A stretch of DNA of 64,000 nucleotides from Telopea speciosissima (taxonomy: Eukaryota; Streptophyta; Magnoliopsida; Proteales; Proteaceae), in assembly GCF_018873765.1 (NCBI RefSeq), contig NC_057918.1, forward strand, positions 63,800,871 to 63,864,870. The letters are read 5' to 3'. Each line of letters begins with the position of its first letter. The first letter of the stretch is position 1. The notes beneath the pieces were generated by a model. That model was not told the DNA's origin. It searched no databases and saw only the letters and a list, made by a program, of their open reading frames with translations. The position numbers and the translations under genes were made by a program. Shown one piece after another: positions 1 to 12,090 of the stretch.

Positions 1-881
1 ATCCACACTGAATCGAAAAGGAGTTCAATTGGTCAGTTTCAATTTGGTCCAATTAGTTTCAATCACTTCAATCGGACCGGTCCAATTTTTGACACCCTTA
101 GTATAGGTGGGGATCCCAATTCCCAAATGTAAGATATATATGATAGGTATGCTAAGCCGTAAATACCTCAAACTTGAGAATCCTCAAGTATACATTAACC
201 TTTATTAAATTAATCCATCTTTTGAACTGTAGGGCAAATACTTCTTGCATGATCCACGTTGATGGAAAATTTCAAAGTGGTTTAGCTTCTTGGAGTGTAT
301 CTTTGGTCAAATGGGAAAGACCCATTTTGGTGTAGACATGGTTTCACATAACCTGTCAATTAAAAGATTCTCTCTTGACCGTGGGATAAAAAAAAATTTA
401 TTATAACAAAAATGAGATTCAGTGTTCAAGACTCCCGTGTTTAGCAGGGTCTGTGGAGGGTCAAATGTACGCAATCTTACCCCTATTTTTAAAGTGAATG
501 TTCAACAAGTGAACACTTGACCAACGTATCAAGCACGACCTTGTAGAATTATTCCAACGCTCCCAAAATCAAAATGTCAACAGATCTCTTTTTTTTTTTG
601 GTTGAAAATGTCAATAGATCATGACACATTTTAGGAAAATTATCTCCTCCAATTCCATGCTCGACCAAATTCTCCCGTGCCAGTAATAACGGGGGGTGGA
701 CCCCACCCAGGCAGGGGTAGGGTGGTCATTGCGCCCCCCTTTTTTACAAGCACTGGGAGAACTGGGCTGGACAGGGACCTAGATGGAACAAAGATCCCAC
801 ATTTAATAGGTCGATATAAAAAAATGAGGGTTGTTTTCCTTCACCAACAATAAAGAAATTATTCTTTCACCATGGATGGGT
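1..881. other. Intergenic, no gene seen
   Basis: AT-rich spacer with homopolymer runs. I see no coding region with recognisable protein similarity and no RNA gene. A GC-richer patch near 690-750 (runs of g followed by cccacc and cgcccccc) resembles the core of the TIR element that follows at 882 and may be another mobile-element scrap, but I cannot delimit it. Confidence 0.5.
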
Positions 882-1227
882 TCCGTTTGTTTCGGCATAA
901 AATTTTACCTGCTTGAAAATTTTCACTTCAAAAAAATTTAGATGTAAAATTTTTAAGGGACGATGTTCTCTGTGCCGCAGCGTAGGCTGCGCCCAGGCAC
1001 ATGGGGGTGGGCACAATGACCACCCTGCCCCCCTACACAGGCCGACCATGTGTTTGGGTGTAGCCTGCGCTGCGGCACAAAGAACATTCTCCCAATTTAA
1101 ATGTTGAAAAGTGTTTCAATGTTTGATTTTTGATGAAAACAACATTAAAAAAATTTTCAACATATAAAAAATTTACATTTACAAAGTAAAATTTACCACT
1201 TAAAAATTTTACGCCGAAACAAACGGA
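882..1227. mobile_element. Small TIR (MITE-like) DNA transposon
   Basis: The ends are inverted copies: TCCGTTTGTTTCGGC at the left, and its complement (gccgaaacaaacgga) at the right, with the similarity running about 25 bp inward into the taaaatttt tract. The element is flanked by the direct repeat TGGGT (877-881 and 1228-1232). Inside is a second inverted pair around the GC-rich motif tgccgcagcg (near 975) and cgctgcggca (near 1070). There is no transposase. A 5-bp flank does not fit the standard hAT (8), Mutator (9-11) or PIF (3) duplications cleanly, so I do not assign a superfamily. Confidence 0.7.
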
Positions 1228-1639
1228 TGGGTATTGAGGTGGTGGGATGGATGTCATAAATGAAAGACGTGTATTTTTTATTTGGGAAGCACTTTTCTGT
1301 ACGAGAGGAGTACACGGGAAGAAAAACTTTCTCCTAAAAAAGTATTCATCAGTTGGCAGAAACTTTTCAAAAAAAAAAATATTCTGTACTTTATAGACCT
1401 TCAGCCCAACTAGTCCTCTTTTGTCCTCTAGGTACGTCATACGCCCCTACATATACACACCAGGTCAAAAATATGAATGTCTACCCAAAATTATTTTTTT
1501 GTTAGATGGCAGATATTTGGCTTTTTGCCATCATCAAGCATGCATAGCTATTGCAAATAATATATCCATGCCCCCTGTCATTTGTGTTCTATATTTGGGC
1601 ATTTACAGATCGATTAAATATCATTTAAGGTTTTATCAA

Positions 1640-1681
<42 letters not shown>

Positions 1682-2543
1682 TTTAAGGACAATTTAACTC
1701 AAATCATTAACCCTGATCGATTAAACAACCGATTGGCTGACAAACTGCACCAATTATTAAAAGATCATGGTCCCAAGACATGAGAACAATAAGGTCTGCA
1801 TGATAACACTAATGTTTATGGACTATGTTTCTATTCTAGAAATAATTTTTGATATTTCTATTTTGGGGTCAAATTTTTAAATGAAATTATTGTTTTATTC
1901 ATCAAATTAATCATGTGCTCATTAAATACCAGCCCTCACCCTTATTTCTCCTTTTTTTGATTTTTTTCTCTGAAAACATAGAAATTCCAAATTAAAGATT
2001 TTTTTTTAATGCTTCTCAGCAACTTTTAATGCTAATGTTTCTCAACAATTGGTTAATTCTCTAAATCAAAAAAACAAACCAATGGTAACAAATGTATTTC
2101 TATTCTTTTTCTGTTCTCAAGAACAAAAAATAGAGAAACAAAAATGTTATCGTGCAAGGCCTTAGATAACAAACCGATTTTGCTCTAGGCTCATGTGATC
2201 AGGACCAATTAGACGACATACAAGCCCTAATAATGGCTTTTAAGTTTTAGACCACTGTGTCAAAACCCGACTTGATAATGACCCGGACACAACGGCCTGA
2301 GGATTTCGTTTGTGTAAGTCATAGTTGGAAAACTAGGTTTTTTTACTCGACTCGTCTTTCAAAAAAATCTAGTGACATGTCATACCCGATCAAGGCGAAT
2401 CACATTTTTTAATTTTTAATGCAATAAATATGTATATATTATTAAACAAATAAAAAAAATACAAAAAATATAAGGGAAAACCAGAAGAAAAAAATCAAGG
2501 AATCATATATCAACGCGTTTTGAGTTTGGGAAAAAGAACTCTG
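1228..2543. other. Intergenic, AT-rich, with a (TA)n microsatellite
   Basis: No supported gene. A pure TA dinucleotide run lies at 1649-1679 next to an A-tract. The longest open frames here are AT-driven chance ORFs without recognisable domains. Confidence 0.5.
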
Positions 2544-2680
2544 TCTGGGAGTGTGGCCTACACCAACACTCCCATGAGTCTATCTCTCTCCTTCCCATAT
2601 GAAAAGACACCACTACCCCCTTGTTTTGAGGAGGAGAGAGATAGACACATGGGAGTGCCGGCATAGGCCACACTCCCAGA
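2544..2680. repeat. Foldback (inverted-repeat) element
   Basis: The left arm starts tctgggagtgtggcctac at 2544 and reads into a tctatctctctcc tract. The right arm is its imperfect reverse complement and ends cactcccaga at 2680. The arms are roughly 50 bp with a loop of about 30-40 bp containing a C-rich tract, so the single strand would form a long hairpin. It could be a foldback MITE or a hairpin small-RNA precursor. No clear target duplication was found. Confidence 0.6.
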
Positions 2681-3138
2681 TAGAAAACTACTTCCCTTTG
2701 AAATTGTACCATTGAACAAGAGAAGGGAGTTGAGAAGTTAAGGGTTTCTTATTTTTTTAGAGTATAGATTTACTATTTTACTCAACTCAATTTTTAAGTG
2801 AACGTGTTTTATAATTTTTTTAAAAATGACTAAATTTGTCAAGTTTGTCATGACTTAGGTAAAAATATCAAGTCTTATTTAACTCGGACGATTTATGACC
2901 CAGACTCATCGTTTTTTACTCTAACATAATCTACACGACTCTTGACCAGATTTTTCAAAATTTTGATTCGACTTTGGCAACTCGCCTTACTCAATACCCG
3001 ATGTTTCAACTATGGTGTAAGAATATTCTTAACCTTTAATAAAATAAAATAAAATAAAAAGAAAGGAAAATATCTTCTAAATCAAATAATCACCATCCCA
3101 GTAGACTACCGGAGGAAAAGAGCTAATAGTTTATTGTA

Positions 3139-3480
3139 CCACGTGGCGCAAGTTAACGCCTACTGCTACACTTCCGTCTCTGTTTAGACACGTTATAGGA
3201 TTTTATTTCATTAAAAAAAAAAAAAGTTAAAGGGTTTAACCTTAGCCTAAACGGCTGACGCCGTCAACTTGACGGTCACAGTTTTATTGATACCTCCACG
3301 CACAGACACTCCCTACTTACGCAGTAGGTTTCCCGTCAAAATGGGCCCAAAAGATGCTTTTTACTTTACAGTGAATGGACAGGCAGGGTTTATGGCCGTT
3401 CAAAAAGTTTTTGATTTATTACCTTCCAGTCCTTCTTCGTGAGTCTCCAAAGTTCGAACTTCGAAGATTATATAAAAGGA
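3139..3480 (+). promoter_or_regulatory. Probable promoter of the PLAC8-family gene
   Basis: A TATA box (ttatataaaag, about 3469-3478) lies just upstream of a pyrimidine-rich leader. This places the start of transcription near 3500. About 330 bp upstream is a perfect G-box core, CCACGTGG (3139-3146), a site bound by plant bZIP and bHLH factors and commonly found in ABA- or light-responsive promoters. Two TTCGAA palindromes lie immediately upstream of the TATA box (about 3453-3466). Site identity is seen; responsiveness is inference. Confidence 0.6.
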
Positions 3481-3499
3481 AAGCAACTGCAACAATTTC

Positions 3500-4695
3500 T
3501 TCCAAGCCTCTGCTTTCCAAGCCGTGGAAGTATCTTTCTTCTTGAGTCAAGTTACTTTCTTCTTATTATTTATTTTTTTGTCGTCTTTCCTCATGGAATG
3601 GAGCACTTTTGAAATTGAAGCCGTGAAGTAGGCGAGGAAGACCTTGAGAATCAATACATTTCTGAAGTGATTACTTTAACATATTCAATCAAATCATGGT
3701 AGGCTCGGTGATGGAGTCTCTGTTTTCTCAAGGTTGCAGGTATTTTTCAACTACTTACTCTTCTATCTCTGGTTGTATTGTTTGAATTTCAAGTTTTTGG
3801 TTTCTGGGTCGATTATAAAACTTCATTTCTCTGTTTTGTAAACTAGTTTCCTTCTTGTTGTGATGGGTATTGAAAATAATTTTCACAGTTCTTCCAAGAT
3901 TTATGTCTCTAACTTGCGTATTTCAGTGGTTTTACGAACTTTTTGGTTAAAATTACTGTTGAGGCAGCAGGTATTGTATTTGTAGTTCTTGAATCTGAAA
4001 TCATGCTATATTCGACTTCTTAGATTATGTATTTATGTGGTTGTCCTAGGAACTGGTGGGTCTTTGTCAGAATATGAACTGAAACGATTTCAAGAGCGGC
4101 AATTTGAAAAATAATGTCATTTTGGTGGTCTTTTCATAATTGGTCGATTTGTATTGCTCGTGTGGTAGTCCTTTTCTCTGTCGGTTTGTATCAGAATTTA
4201 AACTGAAACAAGTATGAGACTTTTCTTATTTTCCTTTCCCTAATACCAATTTATCATATGTTTCTGGGACAATCTGAATTCCATGTACCCTTATGAGTTT
4301 TGATCACATTTGCAGTCTAAATTAGCTGAAGTTAACAGATTTTTCACCCACATTTGGGCTTATCAGAACTCAGAAACTCAAGGGTTTTTTTTTTTTTTTT
4401 TTTGCACTAATTTTTCTTTTCTCTTCTTTAAATTTTGATAACAATTTTTAGCTGTCTTGATTGAAAAATATTGACTTTCTGTACTACTATGGATTGGAAA
4501 GTGTGTTGGGAACTCTTGCAGTAAATGAAAATTTAGGGATTTTTACCATTTCCTGAACAAAATGATGAAATAGAGTTTGATTTATTTCTCAGGTTCTTGT
4601 TGTGATTGACATCCTAACCTAGACAACCTTTTGCAATTTGAAGCTAGGGTGTTCTATGATCAAGGACATCGAGAAGGCTCAACCTTGACCGGAGA
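3500..4695 (+). other. 5' leader of the PLAC8 gene with one intron
   Basis: Exon 1 of the leader runs from about 3500 to 3739. An intron of about 850 bp is predicted from the donor gcag|gtattt (gt at 3740-3741) to the acceptor tttctcag (ag at 4591-4592). It has a long T-tract near 4387-4403. The second leader exon (4593-4695) leads into the ATG at 4696. The intron contains a weak internal duplication: a segment ending tcagaatatgaactgaaac (near 4086) recurs as tcagaatttaaactgaaac (near 4209). The second of these segments is also found, almost identical, at 63530-63620. Confidence 0.6.
3593..4688 (+). promoter_or_regulatory. Three upstream ORFs in the PLAC8 leader
   Basis: If transcription starts near 3500 and the leader intron is removed, three AUG-initiated uORFs precede the main start. 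uORF1 is 3593-3631 (12 codons, MEWSTFEIEAVK). uORF2 begins at 3696, crosses the splice junction 3739/4593 and ends at 4605 (18 codons, starting MVGSVMESLF). uORF3 is 4656-4688 (10 codons, MIKDIEKAQP), ending 7 bases before the main ATG. None overlaps the main ORF. Such leaders usually lower translation of the main frame; whether these are conserved is unknown. Confidence 0.45.
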
Positions 4696-6423
4696 ATGGC
4701 TTCAACTGGTGATGAAAGAGGCATACAGGAAGGTGGAGAAGATTTAGGGTCTGGTGCTGTACCAAATAAAATCAAGTCTTCTGTTGCCCTTCTCGTTTCT
4801 ACCTCTCAAAGGGACTTGATAGACCATGAAGACTCTCAAAAAGGTGCTTTGGATTTCTTAACAGCGGTTCCTAGTAGAGTCGGATTCCTGAAATTTGCTT
4901 CAGCTACTCTAGCATCTCCATCAACCAGGTTCCTGCAACTTGCTGAGGAAAGAGAAGAAATTTCACGTTCAGTTCATTCTTCAACAGAACTTGGTTTCCG
5001 GGAACGTTTAAATTTGATCTTAGTTCGGAAAATTGATTGGGTTTCTCTGTGGAAAATCTTCAAAAAATGGATCAGAGACCCAATGAACATTGCCGTATTT
5101 GTTTGGATTATCTGTGTTGCTATTTCGGGTGCAATCCTGTTCCTTGTCTTAACAGGAATGTTGAACCATGTCCTACCAACGAAATCCCAAAGAGATGCCT
5201 GGTTTGAAGTCAGTAATCAAATCATCAATGCTCTCTTTACTCTTATGTGTCTTTACCTACACCCAAAGCGATTTCACCACCTTGTGCTTTTATTTAGATG
5301 GAAGCGAGACGACATATATAGACTCAGAGAGACTTACTGCAAGAATGGCACTTACAAACCCCATGAATGGACCCACATGATGGTTGTCTTGGTTCTACTC
5401 CATGTGAACTGTTTTGCTCAGTATGCCTTGTGTGGCCTTAACTTGGGATACAAAAGGTCAGAACGACCAGCCATTGGAGTTGGTCTCTGCCTCGCTGTGG
5501 CAATTGCAGCACCCGCATTTGCTGGTGTATACTGCATTATAAGCCCCCTTGGGAAGGAGTATGAGTCTGAAATGGATGAGGAAGCACAGGATCATATGGT
5601 CGCTGTTGACACTCACAGTTCAAATCACCTAAGTGTGAATTCTTTTGAGAAGAGATTCTCATTAGCATCTAGACATGAGCAGAGGATTGCAGAAAACAGT
5701 CCTGAGTGGAGAGGAGGTTTATTTGATTATTGGGATGATATTTCTGTTGCTTATCTCACATTCTTCTGTAGTTTCTGTGTTTTTGGGTGGAATATGGAGA
5801 GACTTGGGTTTGGGAACATTTATGTTCACATTGTGACTTTTCTTCTGTTTTGTACTGCTCCCTTTTGGATTTTTGGTCTTGCTGCCATTAATATTAACGA
5901 TGAGACTGTTAGGGAAGCATTGGGCATCACAGGGATTTTGCTTTGTGTATTTGGCTTGCTATATGGGGGCTTCTGGAGGATACAGATGAGGAAGAAATTC
6001 AATTTGCCTACTAATGACTTCTGCTGTCGTAACCCTACAGTGACTGATTTCGTAATGTGGCTTTTCTGTTATTCATGTGCTCTTGCTCAAGAAGTGCGGA
6101 CGGCGAATTTGTATGATATTTTGGAAGATAAATTTTACAGAAAACAAATGGATGAGAGTAGCGAGAGGGTACTGTCTCCTTTGCCCCGTGAAAATGGATC
6201 AGTTCACTTGCAATCAAGCCCAAGTCCTCGACTTTGGAATGCCCCCAGCACATCCGAGCTGAGGATGCTAAACTCTCCAAGCCCTAGTAGAGTTTTCATA
6301 GGATATTATGATCTAGAGAAGCAGCTGCCCATGGTGGAGGAAGATTCAGTTCCAACAGGCAAGGACAACACCATGACACCACCATGTCCATCAGTGATAC
6401 AAAGAGAAGATACACAGCCATGA
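4696..6423 (+). CDS. PLAC8-family membrane protein with DUF2985 domain
   Basis: An intact single-exon ORF of 575 codons. Residues 1-110 are polar and probably cytosolic. A DUF2985-like region (about 115-290) contains hydrophobic segments near 131-154, 175-188, 227-248 and 258-283. A PLAC8 region follows (about 339-470) with further membrane segments near 374-398 and 409-427. The family's cysteine block is visible: FCC at 442-444 and CALAQEVR at 461-468. The tail (480-575) is Ser/Pro-rich. Angiosperm proteins with this DUF2985-PLAC8 layout are usually 500-600 residues, so the gene looks full length. Other PLAC8 proteins act in organ size, cadmium resistance or calcium influx, but the role of this long subfamily is not something I can state. 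The ATG at 4696 is the first Met of the frame and follows the spliced leader with uORFs. Codon use is ordinary and there is no sign of decay. Confidence 0.93.
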   Translation: MASTGDERGIQEGGEDLGSGAVPNKIKSSVALLVSTSQRDLIDHEDSQKGALDFLTAVPSRVGFLKFASATLASPSTRFLQLAEEREEISRSVHSSTELGFRERLNLILVRKIDWVSLWKIFKKWIRDPMNIAVFVWIICVAISGAILFLVLTGMLNHVLPTKSQRDAWFEVSNQIINALFTLMCLYLHPKRFHHLVLLFRWKRDDIYRLRETYCKNGTYKPHEWTHMMVVLVLLHVNCFAQYALCGLNLGYKRSERPAIGVGLCLAVAIAAPAFAGVYCIISPLGKEYESEMDEEAQDHMVAVDTHSSNHLSVNSFEKRFSLASRHEQRIAENSPEWRGGLFDYWDDISVAYLTFFCSFCVFGWNMERLGFGNIYVHIVTFLLFCTAPFWIFGLAAININDETVREALGITGILLCVFGLLYGGFWRIQMRKKFNLPTNDFCCRNPTVTDFVMWLFCYSCALAQEVRTANLYDILEDKFYRKQMDESSERVLSPLPRENGSVHLQSSPSPRLWNAPSTSELRMLNSPSPSRVFIGYYDLEKQLPMVEEDSVPTGKDNTMTPPCPSVIQREDTQP

Positions 6424-7380
6424 CCCTTTCAAAATGGCACTGTAAACTGCAAAAAGAATGATGGTGTATGGAGATCTATCTAATGAAGGAAAATTTTTTA
6501 CTGAACACCTTTTTTCATACATGTTCTCTACTTCTTTCCCTTATTGGCTTTATTTTTTGTTCTCTATGTAACATCATTTTGTTTTTGTCAGAGATTGACC
6601 TTGGTTCCACTATAAGCTTCTTTAGGCTTTTTTATTAAACAATTCTTTACAGAAGTGCTTTTGTCTCAAAAGCTTTGTATAGTTACAATCAAAACTAGTT
6701 TTTTTTTTTCTGTTGATCAACTGTAGTTTCTTCTATATTTGGTCTGGAATGTCCCATATGTTTTAGGTGATCAACTTGTGCTTTTCAATCCCTGTGAATG
6801 ATTGTGATAGTAGAGAAAAGAAGAGGAACAAAATACATCCTTCTATGAGGACTGCATTTTTCAGCTACGGTTATCAATTCAATCCTTATTGGCAAGAATG
6901 ACACAAATTTTGTACACCAGTGGCCTTCGACAACAGCACTATAATAATCTTATCCTTGGAATTGTGCACATATCAATTGAACTTAGCCTTCAAACTGCTA
7001 CAGTTGTGATAAGTTGTTAGCAACTGCCAGTTTGTGGATTGTTGCTTTGTTGTACAACTTCTAATTATAGCCCAGTGACTGCCCAGAAGAATATAAGAAA
7101 ATCAGTATATACTAAAATATATTATTTAATTTTGTAAGAGAAGATTTGGTGTGGCTGTCTTTATTACATAAACATTCTTATAATTAGTTGCAGTACTAAA
7201 ATAGATTGTTTAATTTTGTAAGAGAAGATTTGATGTGCAATTGTGCATTATGATTGTCTGATTCGAAAGAAATAAATAAATGAAGCTTTATGGACTGATA
7301 AAACTTGGTTTAAACTGGGGAAGAACAGCCCCTGAGAACCATTCTGCGTTTGACCCGCAGGATCATAAACTAGGTTGAAC
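6424..7380. other. 3' UTR of the PLAC8 gene and intergenic spacer
   Basis: T-rich sequence that probably holds the 3' UTR and polyadenylation site of the upstream gene within the first 300 bases. No clear canonical AATAAA is placed well enough to call. The rest is AT-rich, with a short direct repeat (tttaattttgtaagagaagattt near 7125 and 7211). No gene seen. Confidence 0.45.
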
Positions 7381-7907
7381 TGTAGGAATTTTTTATTCCT
7401 AATTAGTTGTCCCATTAGACCGTTTCCATTAATGGACTCAAGAGATTTGATTTATTGCTTTATCACCACACCATACTTGGATTCATTGAGATATACTCAT
7501 TCTATTTCAGTAAGGTTGTAATTTGGACAAATCCTATTGATTGGATTGTAATATGGGAGAGATCCCATTGACTGCTTGGCCTACCTTAATGGGAGGTTGG
7601 CATTATATCAATTAAAGGAGACTAGGTCCCCCCCCCTTGTATACACGTACAATTCTCACCCATTTTGAGAAGTGCATTGAGAAAAATACTAAGGGGAGAA
7701 ACACTAGTCCTCCATTACCGATTCTTGTCATTTTTTGTTGGTATTTGTCGACTTGCAAACATGCGTGAAGGTGGCTGGATCAAGCACTGCTGGAGAACCA
7801 ATGTCGACAATGAACGGTATGTTATCAATCTCCCCTTTTATTAAGATGATTCATTTATGTATTGGTTAGATCATATATGTAGGATTATTATTGTTAAAAT
7901 TCCTACA
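7381..7907 (+). mobile_element. LTR of a copia-like element (no partner found)
   Basis: The segment begins TGTAGGAATTTT and ends AAAATTCCTACA, a perfect 12-bp terminal inverted repeat with TG..CA ends. Four bases after the end comes TGGCATCAGAG (7912-7922), one base different from the classic copia primer binding site TGGTATCAGAG (initiator tRNA-Met). It is therefore read as a + strand 5' LTR. No second copy is seen in the window and no gag-pol follows in + orientation, so the element is truncated. The minus-strand copia remnant at 8751-10429 is in the wrong orientation to belong to it. Confidence 0.7.
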
Positions 7908-8750
7908 ATAATGGCATCAGAGACTGTGTTTGCCGATATATATTCTTGAATCACAATTCTTTGTATTGATAATGGTTCAATACGTTTAAATTATTTGAAG
8001 ATTTTCTTATAATTAAGAATCCACTACTTGAACTACATTATTCAGTGTCTTCTTTATGATTTCTGCACCGATTGAGCCCCTTCACATAATGGTGAATATT
8101 TTCTGTTATAATAAAAGAGGGCAGCCAAGGCCACCATTATTGGCAGCTAAGGCTGCCAAGTATCGGACAGCAGGAAGTCCTCACAAGGGCATGCAACCTG
8201 TGGCAGCAAGACCACCATGGTGGTAGTGGCCGCCCAGTCCTCTGGTGGCTGGCAGTTTTTTTTTTTAATTAAAAAAAAAAAAAAAAGGTAAAGATTAAGC
8301 AATCAAGGCTGCTATTACCATGAATGTATAAGTTCTCTATTTTCTAGCTTCAAAATACCTTCTTGACCTATAATCTATTCTGAGAATGCATACCATACAA
8401 CCTCCTAAATTGAACAGACTCCAGAATTGTGGAAATGTTAACCTTTTCTTCCAAATTTCATTTTCTAGGGTTTTGGCGATTCTCTATCGATAGTCAGTCT
8501 AATAGTAGTGTGAAAATCTGATTACAGAATACTTTCATGTGTGATTTTGCATTGAATTAATCTAAGAATATATAAGGTTACAGAGATAGAATCCCATTCA
8601 TAATGGGATCAGATGTGAGAAGAGTTACACTTTGAGAAGGAAACAAGAGAGAAAAAAATAGGGTGTCGTGCACGACTTGGGTACCCGACCTCAAGGTAGA
8701 GCGTGAATACCATCAACGCTCAACTTGGAAATTAAAAACTGAAAGGTATC
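7908..8750. other. Remnant internal region and spacer
   Basis: It follows the primer site of the LTR at 7381-7907 and probably includes its leader. There is a GC-rich patch at 8118-8255 with repeated ggcagcc/ggctgcc motifs, then a T-tract/A-tract at about 8257-8287. The last 100 bases (8640-8750) lie just downstream of the copia RNase H end and may include its degraded polypurine tract and LTR edge. No intact gene. Confidence 0.4.
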
Positions 8751-10429
8751 TCAACCGAGAGGTTTGGTCAAAACATCTACAAGTTGCATGTGTGAGGGGA
8801 CATGAGAGGTAGAGATGCATCCGGATTGAATGCGTTCACAGACAACATGGCAATCAATCTCAATGTGCTTCGTGCACTCATGATAGATTGGATTAGCTGC
8901 AATATGAAAGGCAGCCTGACTATCGCAATAAAAGCGCATAGGAGATGGATGAGGCACGCCAAGGTCGAGAAGTAAAGTACATAACCAAACCAACTCACAG
9001 GTAGCAGCAGCCATGGAATGGTATTCGGCTTCAGCAGAGGAGCGGGAGACTATTGGTTGCTTCTTGGATTTCCAAGACAAGGGGTTGTTCCCTAAGAAAG
9101 TGACATAGCCACGCAGGCAGCCCAGTCAAAGTCACAAAATGCAGCAAGTTGTAGAGAACTTAATCCTGAAAGGAGAATGCCAATGCCTGAGGAAGACTTC
9201 AAATAACGGAGAATTCGAAGAGCAGCATCCATATGGGTTTGGCACAGTGTGTGCATGAACTGACTGAGATTGTTGACGGATAGGAAATGTCTGGTCGGGT
9301 AATAATCAAGTAGATAAGGCGACTAATGAGGCACTGAGAAGGAGAAGGATCAACCAAAACGTCACCTGTGTCTGCACATAACCGAATATTCTATTCCATA
9401 GGAAAACTGACTGGTTTGACGCCAAGGAGACTAGAATCAGATAAAATGTCCAATGTGTACTTCCGTTGATTGAGAAAGATACCAATTGAGTTGTGGGCAA
9501 CCTCAATGCCTAGAAAATACTTGAGGCGGCCAAGATCCTTGAGGCGAAAACGATCATGTAAAAAGGTTATGAGAGCCTGAATTGCCTGTGGATCAGACCC
9601 AACGACAATGAGATCATCGACATAAACCAAGACTGTTGTGTAGGTAGTGGTCGAAGCTTTAACGAACAAGGAATAATCCGCCTTAGATTGGTGGTAACCG
9701 ACATCAAGGAGGGACCGAGTCAAGGTCGAAAACCAATTTCGGGAAGCCTGTTGGAGACCGTACAAGGACTTCTGAAGTTTACAAAAACGAGTCTCCCCCT
9801 GCTTCGCATACTCGGGGGACGACACATGTAGACTTCTTCGTGAAGGTCACCATGAAGAAAAGCGTTATTGACATCCAATTGATGAAAATGCCAACCACGT
9901 ACAGTAGCAACAGCAAGGAGGCTACAAACAGTAACTAATTTGGCAACAGAAGCAAAAGTATCGGTATAATCAAGACCTTCCTGTTGGGTATAACCTTTGA
10001 CACCTAAGCGGGCCTTGTAACATTCAATACTGCCATCAGCATGGCACTTAATCTTGTAGATCCATTTACAGCCGATGGATTTCTTGCCTACAAGAAGAGA
10101 TTGAAGGGACCAAGTCTGATTCAATTCAAGGGCATGGATCTCAACCTCCATGGCTGTACGCCAGTGGGGGTGTTTGCATGCCTCAATATAGGAACAGGGT
10201 TCATGGTTAGTAGATAATGCAATAATAAAAGCAAAATGAGAAAGGGAGAAATTTGCATATGAAAGTGAGTGATGAAGGGGGTAGGGCATGGTACCTGGTG
10301 GAAGAAGCGTGATGAGGCAGGGAACCAATGCGGATGCTGTAGTGCAATCATAGTCGTTGAGACGGACAGGGGTGGTACAAGGACGAGTAGAACGTCGTGG
10401 AGAGAGTAGAAAGCTGATGAAACTAACAT
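8751..10429 (-). pseudogene. Ty1/copia reverse transcriptase-RNase H fragment
   Basis: Reading from 10429 down to 8751 on the minus strand gives the C-terminal half of a copia polyprotein in three frames. The RT start has CKHPHWRTAM and KGYTQQEGLDY, then the first catalytic block LDVNNAFLHGDLHEEVY. The second block is VYVDDLIVVGSD (YVDD). RT thumb follows (LKYFLGIEVA). RNase H has SAEAEYHSMA and DSQAAFHIAANP, and the copia C-terminus VDVLTKPLG is at the end. Frame breaks occur near 9750 and between 9390 and 9080. Gag, protease and integrase are absent, and no LTR pair is visible, so it is a dead fragment. It lies about 500 bp downstream of the histone H3 gene on the same strand. Confidence 0.88.
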
Positions 10430-10932
10430 CTTGTATCTATACCTTCAAGACTTTTGAATGAAAACCTCAAAAAATCAAAGATACGTTGAAATATTTGTTC
10501 TTGATTCATTTTCTATGGTTGGGTTTTGGCCGATTCCTGACTGATTCTGATTCGAACAATGAAGCCAGTTGTCTGATTATGGATTAAGGCAAAGAAATGT
10601 TAATTGCTTACAAATACATTAACATTTCCCATCTCCAAACTTGGAAGAAAACAAGTACCAGCAAATTAGATCCATCGAACAGTTAAACAATGCATAAAGA
10701 GTGTGAGAAACAATCTTCAAATATTTATTTCTCAAGGATTTGCTGCAAATCTAAGACTAAACATTTTGATTGTTAATAATTCGCACTTACAAATGCACCA
10801 CAATTCCCACATCCAAAACTTAGTAGGCAAGAAACCCAGAACCAACCTTTTCAACATCTAAGATCCAAAAATTTACATCACCTATGTAAGACCAAGAAGA
10901 AACAGACAATGAGAAGCAACAATTAACCACCA
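10430..10932 (-). other. 3' flank of histone H3, nothing else seen
   Basis: AT-rich sequence between the copia fragment and the H3 stop codon. It should contain the H3 3' UTR. No animal-type histone stem-loop is expected in plants and none was noticed. Confidence 0.4.
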
Positions 10933-11678
<746 letters not shown>

Positions 11679-12031
11679 AGGAGTATCTCCGTAGTATGAT
11701 GCGTATTCCTATCCAATGGTGTATGCGTAAGGTATGCAATAGTACATTTAATTCTTTATAAAAAAATAAAAAATAAAAAGTACATTTTTGTTCATTCTCA
11801 CAAAAAAAAATTTTAAATTCATCCTCTGAAGAAAAAGGATACAGATCTAAGACCAGATTTGGTATGATTTCTAATTCAATTTCAGATTGATTTCATGAAA
11901 TAATCAACAAATAGATTTTTGGTCAAGAAATTGAAATTGTTTTAATTGTATCAATATGAAATATTTCAGAATAAAATATCTATTTGATAGTTCAAATTTT
12001 TAGGATGGATTCTCTATATTTCTTTGGGAAG

Positions 12032-12075
12032 GGTGGTGGTGGTGGTGGCAGTGGCAGTGGCGGTGGTGGCAGCGG
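12032..12075. repeat. (GGT)n / (GTGGCA) microsatellite
   Basis: A GGT-trinucleotide run followed by ggcagt/ggcggt variants, in AT-rich spacer upstream of histone H3. No coding context. Confidence 0.75.
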
Positions 12076-12090
12076 TAACAATGGGTTGGT

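Noticed and set aside
1033..1783. Two ORFs of 135 and 120 codons
   Set aside because: The first overlaps the TIR element and AT-rich DNA; the second reads through a (TA)n run. No domains.
5168..6280. Smaller ORFs overlapping the PLAC8 coding region on both strands
   Set aside because: Shadow frames of the intact 575-codon gene.
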